This document shows, piece after piece, positions 43,282-55,697 of a stretch of 64,000 nucleotides of DNA (its first letter is position 1; each line of letters opens with the position of its first letter). The DNA is taken from NCBI GenBank assembly GCA_963966185.1, contig CAWZYM010000263.1:1-64000 (forward strand). The letters run 5' to 3'. The notes under the pieces are model-generated. The model saw only the letters and a program-made list of their open reading frames with translations, was not told the origin of the DNA and searched no databases. Origin of the DNA: Rhabditoides inermis. Its lineage: Eukaryota; Nematoda; Chromadorea; Rhabditida; Rhabditidae. Made by a program: the position numbers and the translations under genes.

Positions 43282-46200
43282 TCACATCTCCTCCTCCTCG
43301 CTGTTGCTGCTCTCTCTGTCCAGCAGACTCGAGTACAGCACCCCACCCTCGCCCTCCCGACCTGCGCATGCAACAAAGATGAAACACTATCATCCCAAGT
43401 CTCAAACACGATTCAACGCTAAACATTTACATAACACCATCAAAACACAACAGAACACACTTCACCCGCCGCCACTCACCCCTGGGCACAGGGCTGCTGC
43501 TGTACTCGTGGATCTCCTTGAGCCGCATCGCCTTGCCGGCGCTGCGAGACAGAACCACCAGGCACACGAGACACACGAGCAGCTGGAATAAGAGCAGTGA
43601 TCGCACACTTTCCAACACTACCATCCCCCCAGAGACGACGCCTGCCCCCCCCCCCTCTCCCCCAACTCACCGCGGCTAGGACGACGCCGGGTCCGACCCT
43701 GTCGTCGCTGCCCAGCATGCCCGCCACTCCCATCCCTCCCACCAGCACCCGACCCACACAGCTCGGAACCAGCAGAGAGGACACGGCCAGGGCGGGACGC
43801 GGCTGCAGAGACGAGTCCACGAGGCACACCTACAACGTGCGGTAAGTCTCTTCGAGAATCCCCTTCCAAACCGCCTTCTAAAACGGCTGCGAAACATGCT
43901 TTGAAACGCCTTAGACCAAATTTTTGCCCGCGAACAGCTGTTCGCATAGCTGTTTCGTTGACTGACTGCTACTGTACTAAAATATACAAGACCCAATCCA
44001 CTGAAACGTATCAAACGCGTCGCAATAATCAACAAACATGTAGACTCGACTCACGACGACAACTCGGATGAGTGGCAGGGCAGCGACGAGGAGGGAGGCG
44101 ATGAGGTGGGAGGAGGAGAGGAGGAGGAGGAGGGAGCCGACGAGGGACGCCATGAGCAGAGCGTAGGCAGACGAGAACGAGACCAGCACCGGGCCGCTGC
44201 AACGGACAGTCTCTTCCCGGTATAGTTATACATTTGACTACAGACGTGACTAGAAAAAAATACTCATTCATCGTACGGGTGTACGGGATACGGGACCCCT
44301 ATACAAGGTGGTCAGTGAAAATGATCTCCACCTCGAATCCCACGAATACGAACAGAAACGAGAAACGCCTCGCGCGTTCTCGATATTCGATATGGCACAA
44401 CGCCCATCAACAAGCATGTGTTCACGCGCAACTTCAGAACACCACAATACGGAAACAGCAACAACCGACATGGCACTCACGCGATGAGGGCGGCGCCCCA
44501 CCAGAGCGCCTCGGAGGCGCGCCACTCGGCCATGACGGAGGCGTCGGCGGCGGCAGAGTCGAGCAGCGCCTCGCCCGCGCCGCACACCAGGAGGAAGACG
44601 GCCAGGCGGAGGCGACAGCCGCGCGTCAGCGAACCGCCATCCGACAACTGAAACGGCGCGGATATATGCGAGCAAGACTCGTGATGATAATCAAGTGAGA
44701 TGTGAGTGTTGCACCTCATTCAGAGCCTCATTCCGCTCATGTTCATCGTGATTCAACGATCCAACGCATACGCATTTAATCGCCCACGCTCAAGATAATG
44801 CTTTCCCTGGTAATAATATAAAGGCGAAACGTCGGAACTAACAGTTGCTACATCGGCTGAACATCACTTACTCATCATAGATGCGAGCAAGACTCCTACG
44901 CATGTGATGACTACTCGTCGGCAACTATTCTCTAATCCTCATCCTTAATATTTTTTTACAGTTCTCACTCAGTTGAACTTGAACATATTCAATAACAACA
45001 TCGTTCCCTACTTTACGGATTCGTGTCCCCGTGTCAGCCCCTGCACCCGCCTCGATCATGATTCAGTTCTTTCGCGTCTGTCATACACATGAGCTACCTA
45101 CACGCACCGACTCTGCAAGAAATGCACGAACTGCATTCTGACAACCTGTTCCCCCCCCCCCTTCCCATGTCGAGAAAGAGAGAAAGAGAGAAAGAGAGAA
45201 AGAAAGAAAGAGAGGGGGAGAGAGAGAAACAGAGAAAGAGAAATTAGAGAAACAGAGAATACAAGAAAAACACACAAGCACAATGTAATCGCCCCTCATA
45301 AAAAATCGCCAAATCTCGCCGCGTCTGTCACACCAAAATCGGTTCGATCCCGACAAGCAACGCAATCGCGCGAACAATGCACGTGTGCGAACGCAAAGAG
45401 ACAACGCATCCATCATCTATGTCGAAAGTCAATGCCGGCCGACCTTGGCCATTCTCGGATCGGCGCCGCACTGGAAGGAGACGCAGCAGAGGGCGAGCGA
45501 GAGGAGGAAGAAGAGGGCGCAGGCTGAGAGCAGCACCGACGCCGCCAGCGACGACGACGCGTCGCGGTGATACGCCCACCTGAAACTAGTCCATCACACG
45601 TCTCCGAGAAACGCTCCACAACGATTCACAGCCATGCATAAAGACATTATTCAAAAGCTCTGACTGAGAACGTAACTATTCGCACAAACCAATATGCGGG
45701 AAACACTCACTGGACGGGCAGCGTCGTCGTCTCTCTCCTCTCCTCTTTGCGCACAGTAGCCGGGGTGGTTGTGGTGGTTGTGGGTGAAGTAGTAGTAGTA
45801 GTAGCAGTAGTAGTAGTAGTGGTCGTCGTTGTACTAGTACTAGTAGTAGTTGTACTCGTCGTCTCCTCCTTGGTCTCCTCCACTCCGTCTACCGCCGTCT
45901 CGTTCCCTCCGGGCGCCAGCGTCGCGTTCGCGTACGCCTTCATCTTCTCCTCCTCCAGTTGCTAGAAACAAAACGAGCTCAAACCACATTACCACAATCG
46001 AATAAGTTTGCCGCACAAAAAAAATTAGCCATTAGACGGTTCACCAACGTCGGTCACATACGTTTCACAAACACTACACACCACATCTCTCATCTCGTGA
46101 TTACCTGCACTCTGAAGCTCAACGACTGTGGATTGTGATGAACAAAAACTAACAGCAAGTCCTTTCACACTAGATCAGTCAGAAGACTCATTCAGCAATG

Positions 46201-49200
46201 TCAAGTCTAGACTGAAATACTAATTACTAATATAAGAATAAAAGAACTGTACAACAATACGCATTATTCAAGATTCACTCAGAGAACCCGGGCAAATTAG
46301 CGGCAAAAAATCAAGGCTCGGCAAACTAGCAGCAAACGAACGGCAAACCACGCCCCTCGGCTAACTAACGGCAAAGTCCGAATTAGCTGCTAAATTAGCC
46401 GCTAATTCGCCGCATATCATGGCAAGCTCCGCCCACTCGGCAATATCCGCTAACTAGCGGCTAATTAGCCGCTAATTCGCCACGTGTCGGTGTTCAAAAC
46501 GGCAAGCTCTGCCCATCCGAAATTCGCAGCTAATTTGCGGCTAATTTGCAGTACACTTTGCAGCTCCGCCTCTACGAAAAGTTTCGAAATGAAAACAACC
46601 TTTCATATTGTTTGCTGGTTTTTCTGTTTTTTTCTTGTGTTACTTATATATGTTATGTTTATTGATTGGTGCGTTGCGATCCTGAATGTATATCGTTCAT
46701 ATTTACACATACTTATCGGGGACATGCTAGCTAGTGCAAATCGAGGCGGCGGCGCCCATGACGGCGCCCATGACGGCGACCATGACGGCGACCATGACGG
46801 CGGCGGCGGCGCACTAGCTACCATGTCCCCATTGCCTTCTTATCTTTCACATGTTTACTTTTGTTTTGCATTGTTGCAGTCAAACGTGTCAATTTTTCGT
46901 GATCTAGTACATTTCAGATCACTGCAACGTCGCTGGGCGAAAGTACAAGTACACGACGTTCAAGTTTCCAGACCAAACTAGTTCAAGAAGTACAAGCAGA
47001 CGATGTTCAAATATCAAGAGCTAAACTAAATATTGATGTGTTCAGATTATGGTCAATAAAAGTATTTCTTATGTGCATTTTCGAAAATTTGCTGCTAATT
47101 CGCGAGAAGAAATGGATTGTCTAAAGTGGGCGGGGCCTACGCCGATCAAAAAATTCCGCAAATTAGCGGCTAATTAGCGGCGAAAGTATGGCAAACTAAT
47201 AGCGAATTAGCACTAGGTAGTCGCTAACTAGCCAAAACTTTGCGGCTAATTTGCCATTATTTCGCTGCTAGTTTGCCCGAGTCCTCTGAGTCACATACTA
47301 AAATAAGACGCTAATGAGGCTCTAGACTCAATAAACAAGACTATAACACTCTGAAAGCCCACCTCCAGCTCGACCTTCTTGCGCTCCTCGACGTTCTCGT
47401 CCGTCTTCGTCTTCACCTCCGTGATGCCCTGCGCCACCGACGGCCTCAACAACACAATCTATCTATCTCTATCTTCATCTCTCTCTCTATCTCCCTCGTC
47501 AATGCAAGATCATGGCACACTCACTTTTTCGGTTTCACCGCCACCTCGCTGACCGTGTCGTTGCCGTCGTGTCCACCCAGTGGCTGTTCTGCCTCCTCCC
47601 CCTCCCTGCCTCCCTCGCCGCGCATCTCGTTCAGTCTGTCCAGAGCCTCCTGCATACCGGCGATCGAGCGCCGATCGCGCCGCAAATTCAGACCCATCTG
47701 CAACACCGCGTTGCGAGTTCCTTTCTGACGATCAGACCCATGCCGGCCGTTCTCTCAACACCGCCTGATCAGTCAGTTATCAGTTATCAGTTATCAAAAT
47801 CCTATCAGTTATGAAGATGATGCGCACATGAAGATGATGCGACTCAGTGTTGACACGGTGGAAGCTGTTATTGGCAAAAAGAGTGAAACTCGAATATGTC
47901 CCTGATATCGTTTTTTCCACATTACCGATAGACCCATTCACTCGAACTCGAACTGTTTGATGCCGTCGTCGTCGAAATACCAGAATGAAAGAAAATTAGA
48001 AAAACCAAGGTCCCGTGGATTTCATTCGCTTTTCTCTAACTGCCATTTTAATGTACCCAATTCCCAATTAGAACAATATCGACATGTGCTTAAGATCCAT
48101 GAGCAAGATTAAACAACGGAATTCGATTGACGACCACTCCCAGTACCCACCTGTCCGCCCAGCTCCCGTCCCCGGTCGATCCACTCCCTGCCCTGTGGGT
48201 GGCGGGGGAGGGTGAGGGTGGCGGCGGCGGCGATAGACGAGAGAAGGAACAGAGCGAGCAGCCAGCGCACCGACGAGCGACGCTGACACGCCCAGATCGA
48301 GACGCACACTGCAACGCAGCGATCGTCCTCCCAGTCCCCGTCACGCAGCTCTCGACTAACGGTCAATCACCACCTATCGGATAAACACATACGTGCAACA
48401 CATCGGATAATGCTCCGTGTTCCTGATTTTGTAAAGAGCCCCTTTTTTATGACATTGTGCGATGCGGGACTACAAGCTGTCTGAAATTTAATCTGCTCGC
48501 AATGAAGAAAAAAACGACTAGCCATGATACGGCAGCGAGTGAGAAAGTGTCCATCAATCTAAAACCAAATGCATAATCTTCACAGTTTCTCTCTTTCCCC
48601 CTCCTCTCTCTCTCTCTCGACTACCTGACAATCACCACCTATCGGATATACACGCGAAGAGAACTGATTAATAGGAATAGGCTAACCTAGTGAACGGAAA
48701 ACCGCAAAACGGAGATGCGCGAACATCACGCAGTCACAGAATGAGAATGAGAGAAGAATCACGCACCGTATTGCACGACTCCGATGAGCACTCCTTGGAC
48801 CACTAGGAGGAGTAGGAAGGGCAGGTCTCCGGCGAGCAGCAGCCACGCCAGTCCGGCCAGCGAGGAGACCGAGGAGAAGAGCAGCAGCATCGAGTTGACA
48901 CGCAGCACCGCGTGGCGCGCTGAATCAAATCAAATGATTATGATTAAGATTATGATACGGCGAGACCACCTAGAGTCCTGACTACCTAATAAGACTGGTG
49001 TAAGTTAGCACTCAAGCGGGCTGAACGTGGACGAGAGTGACAAACATGCAGTGGAATGAACGGGCTTTTAGGAATGAATTTGACGGAAGACGGGAGATAC
49101 ACTGACCGACAAAGAAGCCGGCTAGCATGCCGGACGCGCTGAGTGCGAGTGCGAGGTGGCTCGTCTGCGAAGAGGCGCCGCGCGCCGCCGAGAACGCGTC

Positions 49201-50269
49201 CGGAGAGGCGTGCAGCGAGACGCCCTAACAACCATTCCCTATCATCACACATACACATCAAAAAAAATGTGGAGAAGTGACATTGTGACATGTGACTGAA
49301 GTTTTTTCGCCGACAAAGCATCGTGGGAGACGGGAAAGCGGGTGAGTCACAAGAGAGACTCACGGTTGCGAAGAAGGCGACGCATATGAGGAAGAGTCGG
49401 CAGGCGGGCGACTCGCTCAGCCGCGCCGACTGACGCTTCCGCGCCGCCGACGACAGCAGCGCGTTCTGCAACCGAAACAACGCGTTCCAGATAAACCATG
49501 GCTCACCGCGCTAGTAACAACAAAAAAGCTTCAAAGTGGCGTGAACAAGAACAATCATATCGCGACTCACCCTGTCGAATATCTCGTCGCCGTCGCTGTC
49601 GCTTGACTCCACCTCGCCGTTGATGTTCACGTCGACGAACCTCCACAGCGATGAATCAATAACATAGAAGAGAAGCGATTCGTACCTGTCGCGCTCGGAG
49701 CGCGTCTTGAGCTTCTTGCGGCCGCCGGCCCCCGCACGACCGGAGCTCCCGCCCGGCAGCGAATCCTTGCGCCGCGGCGACTGCGCATTCGAGTCCAGAA
49801 CTGAAGATTCAATAATACAATTAATGATAATGCTAACAAGATTAAGTTGATATAATATGATAAAAAAAATTTAAACTCACTACCGAGGCGCGAGAGTATC
49901 TCGGACTCGGCGTTGTAGCTCATATCCACCTCCATGCTGAACGCCGCCCAACCATCCGCGTACTCGTCGAAATCACTGATAACAACAGAGATAGGTGGGC
50001 GCGCACAATATAACCATATAGTGAGTGAAGTGAAGTGAGTCAACGAATGTAAAAAAACAGCTGATCGTGGTTGTTCACGGAATATGACGTCAGCAGCGGT
50101 TTGCATGCGTATGCGGTGAAATTTCGCATAGTAATTTCATTCGCCTCTAATTTAATATATAAAAACGAGTAACTTATTGCAAACGAGAAAATAGTAGTCG
50201 AAATTTGTGCAAGTTGGAACATGCCTTGGCAAAATGCCCTGCTCACTACCGTACTCACTTGAACATCAT
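43282..50269 (-). CDS. 12-helix transporter-like membrane protein, MFS type
   Basis: Seventeen exons from 50269-50259 (11-base first exon, MMF) to 43361-43282 join in phase at every junction to 704 residues. Residues 1-100 are cytosolic and acidic/Ser-rich (ESSDSDGDEIFDR). Helices follow in two halves. First half: CRLFLICVAFFAT, SHLALALSASGMLAGFFV, MLLLFSSVSSLAGLAWLLLA, FLLLLVVQGVLIGVVQY, SSVRWLLALFLLSSIAAAAT. A polar loop of about 170 residues comes next, with a coiled-coil-like part, two N-glycosylation sites (NAT, NET) and a Thr-rich run of about 40 residues. Second half: LAASVLLSACALFFLLSLAL, RLRLAVFLLVCGAGEALL, VLVSFSSAYALLMASLVGSL, SHLIASLLVAALPLIRVVV, GVVLAALLVCLVCLVVLS. The C-terminus ends SSNSEEEEM. 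The 6+6 layout is MFS-like; subfamily and substrate are not recognisable. Confidence 0.75.
45170..45262 (+). repeat. GAAA/GA-rich tract
   Basis: Purine-rich imperfect repeat (GAGAAAGA) in the MFS-like intron between 45444 and 44647, preceded by a run of ten C at 45153. Confidence 0.8.
45780..45870 (-). repeat. coding Thr-rich triplet repeat
   Basis: GTA/GTC/GTG/GTT triplets on the plus strand encode about 40 Thr with few Ser on the minus strand, inside exon 45961-45711 of the MFS-like gene. The mixed third positions show it is not a recent pure expansion. Confidence 0.8.
46283..47294. mobile_element. 1-kb TIR element with subterminal GCTAATTAGC-type repeats
   Basis: The left CTCAGAGAACCCGGGCAAAT and the right GTTTGCCCGAGTCCTCTGAG are inverted. 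About 200 bases inside each end are packed with variants of GGCTAATTAGCCGCTAATT in both orientations. The interior has no convincing transposase. It lies in the large MFS-like intron (47362-45962). Dense subterminal repeats are typical of elements whose transposase binds many short sites. Confidence 0.7.
46718..46830. repeat. hairpin enclosing a 12-base minisatellite
   Basis: GGGGACATGCTAGCTAGTGC (46718) and GCACTAGCTACCATGTCCCC (46811) are inverted. Between them lie four to five units of CATGACGGCGMC followed by GGCGGCGGC. It is nested inside the 46283-47294 element. Confidence 0.8.
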
Positions 50270-51750
50270 AGCTCCTCTGCGTCTATTCCCCGCTCTAGCC
50301 GTCTCGCAGAATGTCACACGGAGACTCCGCCCATTTCATTATATCGATCAGCACCACAGAGTGAAGGACGACATTTTCTATACTTTTAATATTGGATTTA
50401 TATGAAAGATACAAAATCAGTCGTCACTGCGATTACAGCCAAGGTGGATGTGATGGGAATCACGATATCCATTTTGGTAATCGGGAACGGCCGAGGTGTC
50501 GAAAATACAGATTCTTGCGAATTCCCCTTCGTCTAAGCTTCTCGGAATCTTCTTCCTTCATCTCTTTTCCTTTGCTTCCTTTGTTCCCTCACTTTGAGAA
50601 TCATGTTGTAATGGCCCTAGAGTAAGCTTTTTGTTTGTTAAACTAGTAGAACTGGATTAGGGTGATAACGACATGAAATGAGTGGTTTGTTTACGTAGCA
50701 AAATGGTTTTACATATCTGCGCATATCTATTTTTTTCGATAGCTTGTTATCATTTTGCAGAACTTCTGAGAAGGGAGGGTGTGTTTGCGAGAGTTAGTGC
50801 CTGCATTGGAGCGGCGGGCGAGCCACCGAGGCAATCGATACGAGAGAGTGTGTGTCGTGAGAGAGGCGCGGTTGTTAGCGCGCGGCCCCCACAGCCCCCA
50901 CAGCCCCCCCCCCCCCTCCACACTGCCCCGCACATTCATTCTTCACATTCTGTAGCCACAGGAGGCTTGCCTTGCGATGAAATGGCTAACGCGCACATTC
51001 CTATGTTGTACCCCGGTCACTATCAAATGTACAAGCGAAACACAAATGCTGTAAACCGAAGGTGTATTTGCGATAGTTACGTATATAGCTAAATTTCATA
51101 ACTAACTGAAGTAGATCATAAGGTTATTTGATGTGATTCGTGCTGTTAGCACTGTGGAACATAGTTAAATATGTGATATTCTTGTTCTCCCCGCTGATTT
51201 GTGCCGGTGTAATAATAGCGGCTCACCCGTAGTTCCGGTTTGTCAAACGGCCGTGCGCAGAAACCCCGCCCACATTGACTACGGTAGCTATAGGACCCTG
51301 AATTCGCATCTGAGAGGAATTGAAGACAACAGGGATGTTGAGGATAGAGGTTGTAATGTTCGGTTTAGAAATGTTAGTTGCATATAAATTGAAATTTTCG
51401 AATTGTATTCAAGTTCATACGTCCTATTACAACATTGCAAAATTTCGAATCGTTGCATAACTTTTCAGATTATCTTTAGTAACATTCGGGTTTGTTGAGT
51501 ATGTCAGGTGTCAGGGTGTTTCGATCTTTTCATTCTCGTGACCATCACATAGCGAGAGAGAGAGAGAGAGACCAACGTGCCGCGACTTGTGTCTGTTTTC
51601 ATGTCCAATCCTCTTGCACACTACACACGCTCTTTCCTATCGCACCACCATCCTATGATGAAACTGCTCCGCCGTTTATTTCTGTCCACGTGGTTTTCAG
51701 AAACACAGTTTTCGTACAAAAGCGTTTTGCAATAATTCTGTTCCAGGATT
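50270..51750. other. divergent intergenic region, MFS-like / ZC3H4-like
   Basis: About 1.5 kb separates the start of the minus-strand transporter from the plus-strand zinc-finger gene. It contains a C-rich run at 50887-50917 and a GA tract at 51554-51571. TTCTGTTCCAG ends four bases before the ATG at 51751 and is a likely spliced-leader acceptor. No gene is supported. Confidence 0.5.
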
Positions 51751-54382
51751 ATGGTAGACGTGATGACGTCACCGACACTTGACAAACCCGTGGACGACGA
51801 TTTTGAGGACGGAGAGCTGCCCGAGGAGGGCGAGATCACTGACGACGATGAGCCCAAGAGTGAGTGTAATTCGCGTGCGCTCTTTTCATGACCATCTTTT
51901 TGTTTTGCAGTGGAGATGGATACGGCGCCCCCACCCGCTCCCGCCGCCCATTCACCCAAGCCGAGCCCCGCCGCCGCCGCAGAGGCGAGAAGCCGCATAC
52001 CCCCGCCCAACGCCACCCGACCCAAGAGGTTCTTCGGAGAAATCGAGAAGCCAGCGGTCAGTCAGGCATCCAAGCCGTTTTTCAGATGGGGATGGGTGAA
52101 AAGGACGCTGGGTGGAGAAGAATCGAGAAGACATGTCACACACACAAATGAAGTGATTGGGACAGAGAACACTTGCTGGAAAAGTGTATGGTGTATGGGC
52201 ATCCAACAAGGTGACCGCAGATTTCAACAGTATGGAATGGGTGTCATAGTTACGAAAGAGTGTGGGTGAGAGAAGCCTGAAGAAGATTAGCACATACCAT
52301 ACAAGAGCAAAGGAGAATACGATTTCCGATAAGACCATAAGACAGGCAAACGACAAGCGACTTGAAAAGAGAGGAGTGGGAAATCATACTCTGATTGTGA
52401 CGTCATCAGTCACTTGTTCAGGAGTCTCCGGCGGACGCGTGGGCGAGCCGAGTGAGCGGCGGCCGGGACCAGGACTACCGCACGGGCCGCGACCACGGCC
52501 CCGGACCGGCGCACATGGACGGGCCCAACCTATTCGGAGACGACATAGACTATAGGGAGGGACGCGGCGCGCCCGACAGGAGGTGAGTGTGCCATGTTGA
52601 ATTTGTATGACACTGACGACCGTTTGGCTCTTTTCTGTTTTGTTTGTACTATTTGTGGTCTAGGCGTCGCCGCACCCCGTCTCCGCCGTTTGGTGGCGCG
52701 CCTGCGGGCGACGGCTACCCCGACTACCCGATGGCGAAGCGCGGACGGCAGTCGCCCCCTGGAGGACACGGCGGCCCGTCTGCCGACCCGCCGCACTTTG
52801 CCGGGGGTGGAAGAGGAGGTCCGCCGTTCCGCGGACGTGGAGGCGGCTTCCGCGGCCGCGGACGCATGCCGCCCCACCTCACCGCCCGCACCATATGCAA
52901 GTTCTTCCGCGAGGGTGAGTATTTGAGTGACTAGAGTGTGGTTCTAGCCACAATTTTTGTTTGTGGTTTTATCGTTTCATTTGCAGGCTACTGTCGCGAC
53001 GGCGATCACTGTGTGTACTCGCATCGCGCCGAGGACTCGCTGCGCAAACCCGAGCTGTGCAAGTTCTACCAGAACGGATACTGTAAGAAGGTGAGTGCAT
53101 GTTTTCGAGTTATCGCTCTATGTGTCCGATGCTGCCTGTTGACTATATGTGTTTTGTATCATTGAATTGTTGTCGTTTTGCTATTCTCGCTACCGTATCC
53201 CCACACTCTTATCGCATGTACACTTGTGTGGTTGCAGGGTCTGACGTGTCCGCTGCTGCACGGCGAGTGGCCGTGCAAGCCGTTCCACCAGACGGGACAG
53301 TGCGCGCGCGAGCCCTGCCCCTACAGCCACGTGCCGCTCTGCGAATACACCCAACCGCTGTTCGACAAGATGGTCGCCCTGGAGGAGGTGCGTACAGTGT
53401 ATAGCCGAATGGCGTGATAAATCGACGCGTGTTAGGTATGACTTGCTGGCTGATGGAACGATCTCGTTTCAGCACGTTCAGCAGCACGTGGCTGCGCGCC
53501 GGCGAGTGCTGCTGCCCGGCGGCCCTCCCGTCCCGGCCGCCGCCCCGCCCCTCATCGTCGCCCCGCAGGTACGCCACACCGGCACACTGTGTTCTGAATG
53601 TGCTTGATTGATTGTTTTAGGTGGCTGAGCCGATCCCCGGCAACCCGCTGCCGCCGCCGTCAGTGGTGGTGCCGACGCTGGCTGCGCCCCCTGCTGCCGC
53701 CGCTCCCGCCCATCCTCATCCCCTGCACTTTCCTCCCGCCGGTCCGAGCTACTCGCCCAATGGCTATGCCAGCCCCGCACACCACCACCACCACCCGCAG
53801 CAGCAACATGCGCCTGCGCAGCCGCACTACGGCTACCAGCCCGGTCCGGCAGAGGTGAAGAAAGAGGAGCCGGCGATCGAGACGAGCGGCGGGTTCAACA
53901 TTACGGCCATGCTGGCGCAGATTGCGGGCGGCCGGCCGAGCGAGGTGAAAGCGGAGGTGAAGGAGGAGCCGCGCGCGGAGGAGAGCCCCGCCAGCCCGCA
54001 GCGGGAGTCGTTCGTCGAGTGGCGGCTGGTGGAGGTGGACTGTCCCAAGGTGTACTCGACTGTCGCCGCCGACTCGCACGCCGCCGCCCCCAAGAGTGAC
54101 CCCAGACTGGACAGGGTGCTCGCCAGTCAGTTCGACGCCGTGTCGTCGCTCATTGCGGCCGCGCCCGTGGAGATGGCTGCTACGACAGCGGCCGCCGCCG
54201 CGCCCAAGCCCGCCGATCCTCGACAGGTGTGTCCACCTTTTCACTTTAGTCGTTCACATCTCAACGTTGCCGTTTAGATGCGCGATCCGCGGCGGCGTCC
54301 GGACGAAAGGAGAGGGAGCGACGAGCGGCCGGTGGCTGGAGGCTGGATGCCGCAGATACGCGGCAGCGATGCGGTCGCGTAG
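51751..54382 (+). CDS. ZC3H4-like CCCH zinc-finger protein
   Basis: Nine exons (51751-51859, 51911-52056, 52422-52582, 52664-52914, 52987-53090, 53238-53387, 53473-53568, 53621-54226, 54278-54382), all in phase, give 575 residues. The order is: acidic N-terminus FEDGELPEEGEITDDDE (the ED-GE-E-GEI signature of ZC3H4/ZC3H6 and fly suppressor of sable), RG/FRGRGGG region, then three tandem CCCH fingers: CKFFREGYCRDGDHCVYSH, CKFYQNGYCKKGLTCPLLH (both C-x7-C-x5-C-x3-H) and CKPFHQTGQCAREPCPYSH (C-x8-C-x4-C-x3-H). A Pro/Ala/His-rich region with EVKEEPRAEE follows, then FVEWRLVEVD and DPRL. In animals this family restrains unproductive Pol II transcription. An alternative reading is another nuclear CCCH RNA-binding protein, but the acidic signature plus three fingers makes that less likely. 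Confidence 0.85.
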
Positions 54383-55697
54383 CCCCGCGTTGACATCCCT
54401 TCTGCTCACTCTCACAGGTCACACCCACACCCCCCCCCCCCACACACGCCCTGCCAGTCTTCGCGCGCGCATTCGGTTCTCATTTCCCCGTCCCTCTCAG
54501 TTCTCATTGATGTGCTATCGAGTGTCGCTTGTTGTTACGAGGAGTTATTGATCTATGGTGTAGTTTCTGTCTGTATGTGTCACAGTGTTATGAATGAGGA
54601 TTACTAAAGATGATTAAAAAAAAGATAAATATTATGTCTCATTACGAAAGTGCAATCGCAGGAAGCAACGGATTATTGCAGATTAGTTGTCGTAGTTACT
54701 GGGTGGATGTGGGTGGATAGACTTACTATAATATTATTCTGGAGATAGTTCGCCAGATTACGGTAGGAAAATCGATCTACCCTCGAGTCGCATTCGATCT
54801 ACCTTCTAGTCGTGAGGAGACCCAAGCGCGCGCTTTCAAACGATAATATTGATCAAAGAAGCCGGCATGCGAATCAAAGAGGCCGCGCGACACTCGACCA
54901 TTTGTCCGCGCTGTCTGGCCTCTCTCGCTCGAAACTGAGTTTCGTCAACTGACCCCGGCTGGCAATAACAGAAACTATCCACCAGGCGGCGACTATAAAG
55001 TTTGTTCTGATAGTTCATTTGTCTGGCAATATTGTATTGAGGAACAGGGATTTTTGTTAGTTGAAAAACATACATATGTGCGGGAAGAACTGCCATCTGA
55101 AACAAAGAAAACCTCGCAGATGTATCGGCCATCGGTGCACAGCATCAGGAGACCAAGGAAAGAGTCCACGTACTCCACTTGTCCTGCGTACACTGCTCTT
55201 CTTGTCCTTCGTACGCCCGTTGTTCATCACCACATACTTCTTCACGAATTTCAATCGCTGCTCTTTTCCGCGAGTTCCTCCAGCATCCTCACTGCATCCG
55301 AATGTGAACGTGCAAACAGGATAATTTCTTCAGCATAGCAGAGATGGGTGAGCTGCGGTGTTTCAATATTTAGTTCCTTTCTAAGAAAGTCAGCATTATC
55401 CTATTATCCATTACGGAATGATGAAAAAAGTTGTCAACCTGCTTGGTTACTTCTTATTGAGGATTACGATAAGAGAGTTTATCCATGTTCATCTTGCCAA
55501 AGTGAGAGAGTGGGGAGAGACGTGAGAGAGCGAGGTTACCAGATGTATAATATGCTTCCATATGCGAAATTACCGCTTGTCAGTGTGAAACTATATAGTT
55601 ACTTTTTCTTTTACATTTATGATACAACTGGACTAACTGAGGAGAAAAACTTCGAACTTGATCACGAATTGAAACGAACTCGAAAAGGAACATTGAT
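54383..55697. other. intergenic, with an unassigned minus-strand open patch
   Basis: After the ZC3H4-like 3' end, the minus strand at about 55285-55110 reads LEELAEKSSDSKFVKKYVVM and, after a GTACGCAG acceptor, QVEYVDSFLGLLMLCTDGRY, ending near 55116. This could be two exons of a small gene; I do not recognise it and cannot join it to neighbours. Confidence 0.3.

Noticed and set aside
46484..46981. Open frame with a GAHDGAHDGDHDG repeat
   Set aside because: It is the translation of a minisatellite inside a transposon in an intron; no supporting splice sites.
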